The notes under the pieces are model-generated. The model ran no database searches and was not told where the DNA came from. It worked only from the letters and a program-made list of their open reading frames with translations. This document shows, one piece after another, positions 1 through 10,272 of a stretch of DNA of 64,000 bases. Location: positions 868,001 through 932,000 of the forward strand of contig NC_134976.1 of assembly GCF_965638725.1 (NCBI RefSeq). Reading direction: 5' to 3'. The first letter of the stretch is position 1. The number at the start of each line of letters is the position of its first letter. Position numbers and translations under genes: made by a program. The stretch comes from Aptenodytes patagonicus (lineage: Eukaryota > Chordata > Aves > Sphenisciformes > Spheniscidae).

Positions 1-394
1 CAAGGTGGGCAGACGTGAGCTGGAGAGCCAGAGGGCTCTGCCGCTAACGCTAGCCATAGATCAGCAGCAGGTCCTCTTCAGAGAAGGTGACACGCAATGC
101 AGTCTTTCAAAAGGGCCTTGGTAATTGCTGTCAATCGGAGTCCTGTGACAGGGACACTAGGGCCATCAGCCTGCAGCTCTGCAGCAGTTCCGCTCCAGTT
201 TCAGTACCACTGAAACACTTTTGATGGTGGATGCTGTTCTGTGGGTTGTGTTTGCGGGGGGGGGTTTAATCCTTTTGCTGAGCTACAATTATTTCTTTGC
301 CATCAGGTGACGGGATTGGCACTGATCTCTTTCTGGAGTGCGTCCTGACATCCTTTGTCATCCAAAGCTGTCCCCTCTGTTCCCGAGAGGAGCG
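1..394. other. Upstream flank of the USP gene, nothing assignable
   Basis: I see no confident coding or repeat content before the proposed first coding exon. Short open frames here have no recognisable motif. A G-run lies at about 256-265. The 5' untranslated exon and promoter of the USP gene may be here or outside the window, and no clear core promoter is visible. Confidence 0.4.
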
Positions 395-3300
395 ATGGCC
401 GCAATGGGGAACGACTCCTGTGAGTAACGACTTCACCAGCAGGCTTGGACTTTGTGAATCCCCAAAGGCAACGGACGTGGCTGGTGCTCCATCCCTGAAC
501 GTTGATGTGCTGACAGCCTCGAGTGAATTCTGGGGCGTTTCCTGGTAGCAGCCAGACTTACCCAGGTGTTTTCGATTAGACACAGGAAAACGCATTTTAT
601 CACTCCTCTGCCACTATGTACAAGACTTTGAAAGATGACGTTGCTCGTAGAAAGTTCTGACATCAGTAGGGTTACTTTCTGTGCTAGGTACTTGCTTGTT
701 TTCATCAGGTTACAGTCAGGAAAAGGGAAGGCTTGACCTGATAATCCAATTCATGACTCTAGGGGGAAAGGAAGGTAGCCCAAGGCACAGAAATCAGTGT
801 GGGTTCATTGGCCTTTCGGCAAAGGCAGCGGGGGAACAGAGTATTTTCCAAAACCGCTTCTTGACCAGTAACTGTCAACGGCAGTGTTAGGCTTCCTCCG
901 ACGGTTCTGTGTTGGAGGTTGGAGCTGGTTCTTCTGCGCGCTCCTGTAGACAACTTGACTTTTAAATACGCTTTCGTGCAACAATATCGTCTCCTCTCTT
1001 TTCAAATGTCATTTCCCTGCAGTCCTTGCCGAGGGAATGGCTCCGCCACAAAGGATCCTCTTTCCCCCGGAGAAGATTTGCATGGCCTGGCAGCAAAGAC
1101 AGAGACCTGGAGCGGGACTCCACAACCTGGGCAATACGTGCTTCCTCAACTCCGTCCTGCAGTGCCTGACGTACACACCCCCTCTGGCCAACTACCTGCT
1201 CTCTCGGGAGCACAGCCGGTCCTGTGAGTCCTTTTAGGAACGTCTCCTTGCACATCAGCTGGGCACTGATCCCAAGGATTCCCAGCATCTGGAATTGGGT
1301 TTAGGAGAAAAGCAGCCCTTCTTTCCAACCCCCCGAGTTGGTGTTCTTTGAACACTCAAGCCTAGGAGCCGCTTGTCATGCCTAGGTGTGCTCATCTTCA
1401 GAAAGGCACCTCTTTCTAGCCCCGGGTCTCGGTCCCTACTCCTGCAAGTTAAACTCTCTTTGCTCGTTGCACAGAAAACTTCTGTCAGTTTAGCATCTCT
1501 CTGAGGAAAGTTTTCTATGCACTAAAATGTCCCGGGCTTGTTGGGACGCTGGCACCTTGGGAGAAGAGGAGTGGAGACTGTTCTTATAACTTCAAGACCT
1601 CCATGAGGTTTCCCATGGCTAGGGATATTTTGCTCACCTGAGAAGCTTCCTTCCCTCCCTCCCTCCCTCTTTAGGTCGTCAGCAAGGCTTCTGCATGATG
1701 TGCATAATGGAAGCGCACGTTAACAAGGTCCTGCATTTCTCAGCCAGTGCCATCCAGCCTTGGACTGTCGTCCGTGTCCTCACACGTAAGTAATTTCAGG
1801 TGCTTTCACAGGTTTTCTTCCCTTCTTGGAGGGGAGAGCTGTTAACCTCTTCTTTCTTAGGAATAGGAGAACATTTCCGGCATGGCATGCAGGAAGACGC
1901 CCATGAGTTCTTACGCTACACTGTCGATGCCATGCAGAGAGCTTGTCTGAGTGGAAGCAGCAAGTAAGCACGAGCAAATTACCTTTTCAATGTTCCTGAG
2001 CCCTTTGGACTCCTTGAGGTACTCCCATCAAGGAAACCCTACACCCAGGGTTTTCAGACCAAGCAAAACTCTTGGGGGAGATAACTCTCTGCCCTACTTC
2101 TGAGCTCCAACTGCCATTTGTTTCCAGCTTGGACATCTCTTCTCAAGCAACTACCATCGTCCATCAAATATTTGGGGGCTTTCTGAGATCCAGAGGTACT
2201 TTCCCATGACTATTGCTCTCCTTGGAATTGTCTGTGCCCTTCTGTCTGCCTGTGATAAACAGCTGGTCGTGTGACTGGCGTAGTAGGTATGGAGGACGTA
2301 AACCGGCACAGCCAGTCCACTTCCCTTATCGCTGAGCATTTCCATTTGCCTTCCAGTCACATGCTTGAGCTGCAAAGCGGTTTCCGATTCCTACGAGGCC
2401 TTCCTGGATGTCCCTTTGGATATAAAAGTAAGAGGGTTTGTAGCTGTGATTCAAGACGTCCCAAGGCCCCTGTAGCTTCCCAGAATAAACACAGGGGGCG
2501 GAAAAACACATACTGTGAACAAAAGAGAGCTGAGTGGTGGGTGGGAGGTGGAACGGACTGTGTCCTTCTGGGGAGGCCGTGGCAGCGGTCCCCCTGTAGG
2601 TGCTGGCTTTAAGCTGGACAAGCACGCATTATCCTCTCCGCACCCTTGGCGGACTCTCATCCTTCTTCCCTCTGCCCTGCCTCAACACCCGTCTGGCTCC
2701 CAGGCTGATGGGTTGTATTGGTTTCCTTATTGATGACCCTGCACACCATCGGTAGCTGAACTGTGCGGTGCCACAGGGAGGTAGCTCTTGAGTGCCCCAG
2801 GAATCCCTGGGAAAGGAGGGAAATGTTCGGCATAATACCCGCTTTCTGCCTCCTTCTGGACACTGCTGGCGGGTTCACAGTGGGTCTCCTCAGCCTCAGG
2901 TACCTGGGCTGCCTTGTCAGCTCCTAGGAAGTGTTTGGGCGAGGGCGTTTCCCCGAGCTCAGTGCTCTCCTTTCTCACTCCTCCAGGCAGCCTCATCTGT
3001 CACCGCAGCTCTGGAGGACTTTGTCAAACCCGAGCAGCTGGACGGCGAAAACTGCTTTAAATGTAGCAAGTAAGATGATTGCCATCGACATATTAATATT
3101 AGATCCTGCGTGAAGGTGCTGCATGTCATCGAGCATAAGTCATCTTTTCGCGTATGTTCAACGCACAATCATGACACGCAGCTGTTTTGTTTAATGTGTC
3201 CTTATGCAACTGAAGAGCCTTAAAATAGGGTAAGGATGTGCGAGACATGAAAGCTTGCCTGGCTTTCTGGGTGGGAAAAAGGGTGCATTTCAGCACTTGG

Positions 3301-6300
3301 CTCTGTGCTTGGTTTCAAGGTGTGACAAGATGGTTGCCGCCTCCAAGAGGTTTACAATCCACCGCGTGCCCAGGGTTCTCACGGTGTGCCTGAAAAGGTT
3401 TGAAGAGTTCACCGGCAGGAAGATCAGCAAGGTGTGTACGCCAGTGGTGCGCAACTTTCTCTTCCCGGAGCAGGAGATTTCCCAAAGCAGCACGCTCTTT
3501 CACAAGCTGTTCAGGTTGAGTTTTTCGTGTTCCCTTCTGGGGAGGGGAGAGGAGAGGTCCCGTGGGAAGACAAGCATGTACTCCGCTCCGACAGAGCTGC
3601 TTTGGCCGGGAACAGTTTCCTGCCACCCAAACCATTACATGTTGAAGGCTTTTTCATGTAGTAGTTCAGGATCATTTCTGAGCCCTCTTGGTCTCTCCGT
3701 AGGTGGTGGAGTATCCCGAGTACTTGGATCTTCGGCCATACACATCTCAGGCAGCTGGAGAACCGCTCCTCTACGCCTTGTATGCTGTCCTGGTGCATAG
3801 CGGTGGCAGCTGTGATGCGGGACACTATTTCTGCTACACAAAGGTAAAGAGCAACTTCCTTCCTAGCAGGGGAAAAACGTGTGCTGGGGAAGACACGCTT
3901 TCACAGCAGTGTTACTGGCAGCCAAGGCTTTGGGGGAGAAGGTCTCCTTACCAGCTGCACTGGATTTGTTTTAGCGTACTCTTGGTTCTGTTGCTTTCTG
4001 CCTGTGTTATCACTGAGAAACCATGCAGTTCATCTCCAGATATCGTTGCCCTTTTTTACAGGCCAGCAATGGACTGTGGTACAAGATGGACGATACATCT
4101 GTGGATAGGTGTGGCATCAATACAGTTCTCAGGCAGCAAGCCTATTTGCTGTTTTATGTCAGGTAATAACAAGATTTGAAATGTGTTCAGAATACGTTTC
4201 CTTTTCCCGGCTTTGCTGTTTTTCTTCTCATCCTCCGGAGTGTTTCTCTTTCTGTCACAGGAGACAATTACTACCTGCATTATTCGGTGCTGTCAAATGT
4301 GAACTACCCCCCCGTCAGTCTTTCTCTCTCCTAGCTGGGCTTTAGGCTCCTGCCCTGCTGTGAACTGCTACTTGTCTGCTCTCTGAAGCTGGCTAATGTA
4401 GAGAAGAATACTTAGAGGAAATTCCGACAGGAAAGATGGGGAGGGACTATTTATCAGGGAGTGTAGTGATAGGACGAGGGGTAACGGTTTTGAACTGAAA
4501 GAGGGAAGATATAGATTAGATATTAGGAAGAAACTCTTTACGGTGAGGGTGGTGAGACACTGGAAGAGGTTGCCCAGAGAAGTTGTGGATGCCCCCTCCC
4601 GGGAAGCGGTCAAGGCCAGGTTGGATGGGGCTTTGAGCAACCTGATCCAGTGGAAGGTATCCCTGCCCATGGCAGAGGAGTTGGAACTAGATGATCTTTA
4701 AGGTCCCTTCGAACCCAAGCCATTTTATGATTCTACGATTCTATGAAATGGAGGCCGTAGGGGGTGTAAAGACGAGGACTTGCTCTGACAGGGGTAGACC
4801 TGGTGGGAAGACGCCAGTCGAATTTCCCATTGGTAGTCTTGGTAGCGTCTTCTCTCTGTCATAGAAACCGCTCCAAGAAGATGACTGAACGCCAGGGGAG
4901 GCTGCAAGAACAGCCTTAAACGGAGACCATTCTTTTTTTCTCCAGGCGCTCTGATTTGAAAATTGGAGAAAGGGCTTCTTCCTCACCGGCACCATCATCT
5001 GCCCATTCCTTCCTCAGTCAGTGGGGGGCTGACAGCAAGCAGGCGGGTTCTGTGGGACCACGGGGCCTGCCTCGCAGGACTAAGGTAACTCTGGGGAGGT
5101 GGGTCAGGGCACTAGATGGACAGTGGATTTCTTTCTGGGATCTTGGCATTACTCTCTTTTCCCTCCCACACTGCAGCTTTCTTCACAGCCACAACGCTGC
5201 TCCCTCTCAAAGCATCCCGCCTAGATCCACCCCGTTTGTCTGCCTTTGGCCCTTCTGCCTTTGCAGCCCTCCGGGAGAGCCTTTGGGAGGCCCTTAGCTG
5301 TCCCCTCACACAGCTCCTGGGGGTGCCCCACTTTTCTGGTCCTTTCAGGAGCAAAGGGCAGGACCTTTTCACTCTCTCTTTGCAGGACATGGCGGTGGGC
5401 ATGGAGGACCCTCCAGAGGACAGCAGCTGTGTGTGTGGTGTGCTGCACACCATGCGAGAAGACAGCAATAAAGACGAGCGTGGATTCAGCCCTTCTTCCC
5501 GCTGCCAGAGGAACGGTGCCAGGGAGAGGGCCAGGAGCAGATCCCCGCAGTGGGGCAATGATCTCCGCAGCTGGTTCGTGGACACCACGGACTATGACCA
5601 CGCAGCAGGGAGGAGGAGAACTGGTCCTCCAAGTTGTGACAGCGCTCCCAGGGATGACGCAGCTCCAGGGCCCTCCAATGGAAGCTCACAGTCAGCTCCC
5701 GCACCCAGTGCTGCTCGGGAGCAAACCCTGCCAATGCAGAGAGAGCGGAGCAGATCCCTGCGGCAGGGCTACGATCTCCGCAGCCGCTTCGTGGAGATCA
5801 TGGACTACCACCACTCAGCAAAGAGGAGGAGGAGGTGGAGAACAAGTCCTCCACGTCGTGACAGAGCCCCAAGGGATGACAGAGCTCCAGGGTCCTCCAA
5901 CAGCAGCTCCAAGTGGGCTCCCACACCCAGTGCTGCTCGGGAGCAAACCCTGCCAACGCAGAGAGAGCAGAGCAGAACCCTGCGGCAGGGCTACAATCTC
6001 CGCAGCCGCTTCGTGGAGATCATGGACTACCACCACACAGCAAAGAGGAGGAGGAGGTGGAGAACAAGTCCTCCACGTCATGACAGAGCCCCAAGGGATG
6101 ACAGAGCTCCAGGGTCCTCCAACAGCAGCTCCAAGTGGGCTCCAACACCCAGTGCTGCTCAGGAGGAAACCCTGCCAATGCAGAGAGAGCGGAGCAGAAC
6201 CCTGCGGCAGGGCTACAATCTCCGCAGCCGATTCGTGGAGATCACAGACTACTACTGCTCAGCAAGGAGGAGGTGGAGAGCAAGTCTTCCACGTTGTGAC

Positions 6301-6570
6301 GGAGCCCCAAGGGATGACGGAGCTCCAGGGCCCTCCAACGGCAGCTCCAAGTGGGCTCCCACACGCAGGGCTGCTCAGGAACAAACTCTGCCGAGGCAGA
6401 GAGAGCGGAGCAGATCCCCGCGATGGGGCCATGATTTCTGCAGCCAGTTTGTGGACACCACAGACTATGACCCCTCAGCAGGGAGGAGGAGGAGGAGGGT
6501 TTCAGCGCCCCAGAGATGCACGTCGGACAAACACTCAGGGCGCTGCAGTGGTGACGGGGGCAGATTATGA
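395..6570 (+). CDS. USP42-like: USP36/USP42-family ubiquitin-specific protease with C-terminal tandem repeats (12 exons)
   Basis: Seen: exons at 395-419, 1023-1223, 1675-1785, 1861-1963, 2128-2195, 2357-2427, 2987-3069, 3320-3431, 3703-3843, 4062-4162, 4946-5084 and 5386-6570. All have AG/GT borders and compatible phases, and they sum to 2340 nt (779 codons plus TGA). The product is a cysteine protease that would cleave ubiquitin from proteins. The Cys box [15 protein letters not shown] puts the catalytic Cys at residue 48, the His box GHYFCYTK at about residue 299, and WYKMDD supplies the acidic residue at about 315-316. Zn-ribbon CxxC pairs are TCLSC and CFKCSKC. APPQ-ILFP-EKIC before the Cys box resembles USP42. 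The catalytic part ends with AYLLFYVR. The last exon encodes an Arg/Ser-rich repeat tail, which suggests a nuclear or nucleolar site (inference). The first mini-exon (codons 1-8) is the least certain; the exon at 1023 might be joined to another upstream exon. All catalytic residues are kept, so the gene looks functional. Confidence 0.85.
4420..4748 (+). mobile_element. CR1 LINE 3' end in USP intron 10
   Basis: Sense CR1 tail: ggtaacggttttgaactg..., the region coding for the FT(V)RVV(R)[17 protein letters not shown] reverse-transcriptase C-terminus, and the terminus gattctacgattctatgaa. It is strongly 5'-truncated and lies between the exon ending at 4162 and the exon starting at 4946. Confidence 0.85.
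5530..6500 (+). repeat. Five coding tandem repeats (71-74 codons each) in the USP C-terminal exon
   Basis: The same block recurs with anchors at 5548, 5761, 5983, 6205 and 6421, giving spacings of 213, 222, 222 and 216 bp, all multiples of three. Each unit reads roughly [22 protein letters not shown], then a basic run (AKRRRRW), then [31 protein letters not shown]. The two central units are nearly identical, which suggests recent unequal crossing-over. The tail has high Arg/Ser/Pro content and is probably disordered. I recognise no named domain. Confidence 0.85.
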
Positions 6571-7050
6571 CCCTGGATGGGGGAGGAGCACAGCATCTGA
6601 CTCCTGCAGCGCCAGAGAGGAGGAGGACGAAGAATCCAGGAAGCACCAAAACTGGCCCCAGCAGGGACCAAGCTGCACAAAGGGCACCAGCAGCGCACCC
6701 TGTCCCTCCTCCCAGTACTGCCTCTGGCCAGGAAGAGCTCAGAGAGACCTTCCAGAGACTTGGACAGCTCTGCCGGCTAGCCCGTCTGCCCACAGGCCCC
6801 TCGAGGAAGAGCTTTCATCCCTGTTCAGCTGTTGGGATCGCCTTGCAAAAACAACACACGTTTGGTACCAACAGGCAGAAAAGCCAAAGCCAGAATTAAA
6901 AACACTTGTTGGCCTCGCGTATATCATTCATGGGGTGTTTTCTTCTCTGTAGGTGTTGGGAAATACCCAGTGTGGGAGGTGTATGTCTCGGGATTTTGAA
7001 AGCTGTGTGCTTGCATATGCCCATCTTGCAATCTCTTCTTTTTAAATACA
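6571..7050 (+). other. USP 3' untranslated region and short intergenic DNA
   Basis: This follows the USP stop codon. A poly(A) signal variant attaaa lies at 6895-6900, so the transcript may end near 6920. Another reading frame stays open through the stop to 6952, but I regard that as a by-product of the in-phase repeats. Confidence 0.5.
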
Positions 7051-8690
7051 GAGTTCAAGTCACTCGAACGACAAGTGACGGTGAGCAGGGTGAACCCCCC
7101 CATAATCCAAGAGGAAGCAGTCAACGACCTGCTACACCAGGTGGATGCTCACAAGTCTGTGGGGCCAGATGGGATCCACCTGGGAGTGCTAAGGGAGCTG
7201 GCGGAGGAGCTTGCCAAGCCACTCTCCATCATTTATCAGCAGTCCTGGTTAATGGCGGAGGTCCCAGATGACTGGAGGCTTGCCAATGTGACACCCATCT
7301 ACAAGAAGGGCCGGAAGGAGGATCCGGGGAACTACAGGCCTGTCAGCCTGACCTCGGTGCCGGGGAAGATAATGGAGCGGTTGAGGGCGCTCACAAGGCA
7401 TGAGCGGGACAACCAGGGGATCAGGCCCAGCCAGCACGGGTTCATGAGAGGCAGGTCCTGCTTAACCAACCAGATCTCCTTCTATGACCAGGTGACCCAC
7501 CTAGTGGATGAGGGAAAGGCTGTGGATGTGGTCTACCTGGACTTCAGTAAGGCCTTTGACACCGTCTCCCGCAGCATTCTCCTCGAGTAGCTGGCGGCTC
7601 ACGGCTTAGACAGGGGTACTCTGCGCTGGGTCAAAAACTGGCTGGACGGCCAGGCCCAGAGAGTTGTGGTGAATGGAGTTCAATCCAGTTGGCTGCCGGT
7701 CACGAGCGGTGTTCCCCAGGGCTCAGTTTTGGGGCCGGTCTTGTTCAATATCTTTATCAATGATCTGGATGGGGGGATCGAGTGCACCCTCAGTAAGTTT
7801 GCAGACAACACCAAGTTGGGCAGAAGCGTTGACCTGCTCGAGGGTAGGAAGGCTCTGCAGAGGGACCTGGACAGGCTGGATCGATGGGCCGAGGCCAACT
7901 GTATGAGGTTCAACAAGGCCAAGTGCCGGGTCCTGCACTTCGGCCACAACAACGCCATGCAGCGCTACAGGCTTGGGGAAGAGTGGCTGGAAAGCTGCCT
8001 GTCGGAAAAGGACCTGGGGGTGTTGGTCGACAGCCGGCTGAACATGAGCCGGCAGTGTGCCCAGGCGGCCAAGGCGGCCAATGGCATCCTGGCCTGTATC
8101 AGAAATAGTGTGGCCAGCAGGAGTAGGGATGTGATTGTGCCCCTGTACTCGGCCCTGGTGAGGCCGCACCTCGAATACTGTGTTCGGTTTTGGGCCCCTC
8201 ACTACAAGAAGGACGTTGAGGTGCTGGAGCGTGTCCAGAGAAGGGCAACGAGGCTGGTGAGGGGCCTGGAGAAGAAGTCTTCTGAGGAGCAGCTGAGAGA
8301 ATTGGGGTTGTTTAGCCTGGAGAAGAGGAGGCTGAGGGGAGACCTCATCGCTCTCTACAACCACCTGACAGGAGGTTGTAGCGAGGTGGGTGTTGGTCTC
8401 TTCTCCCAAGTAACAAGCGATAGGACGAGAGGAAATGGCCTCAAGTTGTGCCAGGGGAGGTTTAGATTGGACGTGAGGAAAAATTTCTTTACTGAGAGAG
8501 TGGTGAAACATTGGAATAGGCTGCCCAGGGAAGTGGTGGAGTCCCCATCCCTGGAGGTATTTAAAAGACGAGTAGATGCAGCGCTTAGGGACATGGTTTA
8601 GTGGGCATGGTGGTGTTGGGTCGACGGTTGGACTCGATGATCTTAGAGGTCTTTTCCAACCTCAATGATTCTATGATTCTATGATTCGAT
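7050..8690 (+). mobile_element. CR1 LINE, 5'-truncated, reverse-transcriptase ORF with one nonsense codon
   Basis: The RT-coding region is in one frame over 7075-8601, broken only by TAG at 7588-7590 where a sister copy in this window (38612-40012, minus) has AAG (SILLEKL). The copy has also lost a few codons after GKIMER. RT landmarks are [42 protein letters not shown] and the active-site region FADN. The endonuclease half is missing. The 3' end is gattctatgattctatgattcgatg at about 8688, where it joins an LTR fragment. Confidence 0.9.
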
Positions 8691-8992
8691 GCTCAGTACA
8701 TAAACTGGGGAAAGCTGGCCGGGGGGGCTGCTGCTCGGGGACTGGCTGGGCAGCGGTCGGCGGGTGGTGAGTAATTGCACTGTGCATCAGTTGCTTTGTG
8801 TATTATTATTATTACATTATTATTATTGTTGTTGTTGTTATTATTTTATTGAAATTATTAAACTGTTTTTATCTCAACCCACAAGTTTTTCTCACTTCTA
8901 CTCTTCCAATTCTCTCCCCCATCCCACCAGGGTCGGGGGGAATGAGTGAGCGGCTGTGTGGTGCTCAGTTGCTGATTGAGGTTAAACCACGA
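8687..8992 (+). mobile_element. Truncated ERVL-type LTR (3' part)
   Basis: The sequence matches the promoter-to-end part of the LTRs of the ERV at 9271-16203, in the opposite orientation. It runs from the TATA-like CTCAGTACATAAACTGG through an (ATT)n run to GGTTAAACCACGACA. The 5' half (TGTCCTGGTTTC... onward) is missing and the CR1 tail abuts directly with a short ATG overlap. This points to a deletion joining CR1 and LTR. Confidence 0.8.
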
Positions 8993-9270
8993 CAGGCTGC
9001 TAACAGCTCCAGATCCTTTCTAAGGCATTTCCGAGGAGACTTTCAAGGATGACATCAAAGCTGCATTTTCCTGAAAGGGAAGGAATCTGTGCTTTCAGTT
9101 TTCTACTCTTGGTGAGCTGGGTGGGCAGTGGGAATTTACTTCTCCACTCTGGAGAAGGCACTGAGGCTGCAGTTCTGGTTAGGACTTTTCTGAGCTGCTC
9201 CTTAGACCCTGCACACGGAGAGATGACCCTGTGCGGTGCCCTGCTGCCAAGAGGGGTCTGCAGGGCAGAG
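8804..9270. repeat. Arm A of a ~470-bp inverted duplication
   Basis: This segment (LTR end plus 278 bp of unique flank) is repeated in reverse complement at 63534-64000 with almost no differences; one substitution seen is ggtcgg versus gggcgg in the LTR part. The homology stops exactly at 9270, where the ERV LTR begins. Confidence 0.85.
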
Positions 9271-9816
9271 TGTCGTGGTGTAACCTCAGTCGGCAACTGA
9301 GCACCACGCAGCCGCTCGTTCGCTCCCCCCCACCCCGTGGGATGGGGGAGAGAATTGGAAGAGCACAAGTGAGAAAAACTCGTGGGTTGAGATAAAAACA
9401 GTTTAATAATGGAAATAAAATAACAATAAAAATAAAAATAATAGTAATAATAATACAGAAAGCAAGTGATGCACAGTGCAATTGCTCACCACCCGCTGAC
9501 CGATGCCCAGCCAGTCCCCGAGCAGCGGCCCCCCCGGCCAGCTTTCCCCAGTTTATGTACTGAGCATGACGTCATATGGTATGGAATGTCCCTTTGGCCA
9601 GTTTGGCTGTGCCCCCTCCCAGCTTCTTGTGTACCTCCAGCCTTCTCAGTCAGTAGAGCATGGGAAACTCAAAAGTCCTTGGCTAGTGTAAGCATTACCT
9701 AGCAACAACTGAAACATCGCTGCGTTATCAACTTTGTTCTCATCCTAAATCCAAAACACAGCACTGTACCAGCTATTAGGAAGGAAATTAACTCTATCCC
9801 TGCCGAAACCAGCACA
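9271..9816 (-). mobile_element. 3' LTR of the endogenous retrovirus
   Basis: 546 bp, TG...CA borders on the minus strand (TGTGCTGGTTTC...ACGACA). It contains a TGACGTCA CRE at 9567-9574, CATAAA as TATA-like box just downstream, and ATTAAA as poly(A) signal. Confidence 0.85.
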
Positions 9817-9835
9817 ATATCCAGCCCTTATTCTA
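9817..9835 (-). promoter_or_regulatory. Purine-rich tract, candidate PPT
   Basis: Next to the 3' LTR the minus strand reads AGAATAAGGGCTGGATAT, which could prime plus-strand DNA synthesis. A better G-run (AAAAGGGGGTGG) lies about 73 bp further inside, at 9889-9900, so the assignment is tentative. Confidence 0.4.
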
Positions 9836-10272
9836 TACCATCTACGTCATGCTCAAGTCCCATGTTTTCCAATACATTTCCATTAATCACCACCCCCTTT
9901 TATATATATATATATATACAGACACACACAGAGGTATCAGTCCCTTAGTCTGTGGGCCATCCCTCTAAAACGTTCGGTGAGTTCATTTAGTCCATGACTT
10001 CGGGCTCCATCTGTCATAATAATCTTCCAGGCAGGGCAGGAAAAATGGAGATGGTACGTGGTGTTGGATTGTTTCATGTGGAAGTCAGTTCTGGTACCAT
10101 CATCACTGTGCTTTGCTTGGTTTCATCGAGGTTTATTCTTCATTAGTCTGGGTGATTCTTATTGTAATAACATTAGTAAGGCATATAATATTATTAGTAT
10201 GGTTAGTATATCTGTGGATTATTAGTATAACTATTATAACTATAATTAATACTTAACATCACATAATTCAGA
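9836..10272 (-). other. ERV internal non-coding segment between pol and 3' LTR
   Basis: AT-rich, with a (TA)n/(CA)n microsatellite at 9899-9930. No env or accessory frame is recognisable on either strand. Confidence 0.6.

Noticed and set aside
7723..8511. 262-codon minus-strand frame
   Set aside because: Antisense of the CR1 reverse-transcriptase region. The same antisense frame appears at 38702-39469.
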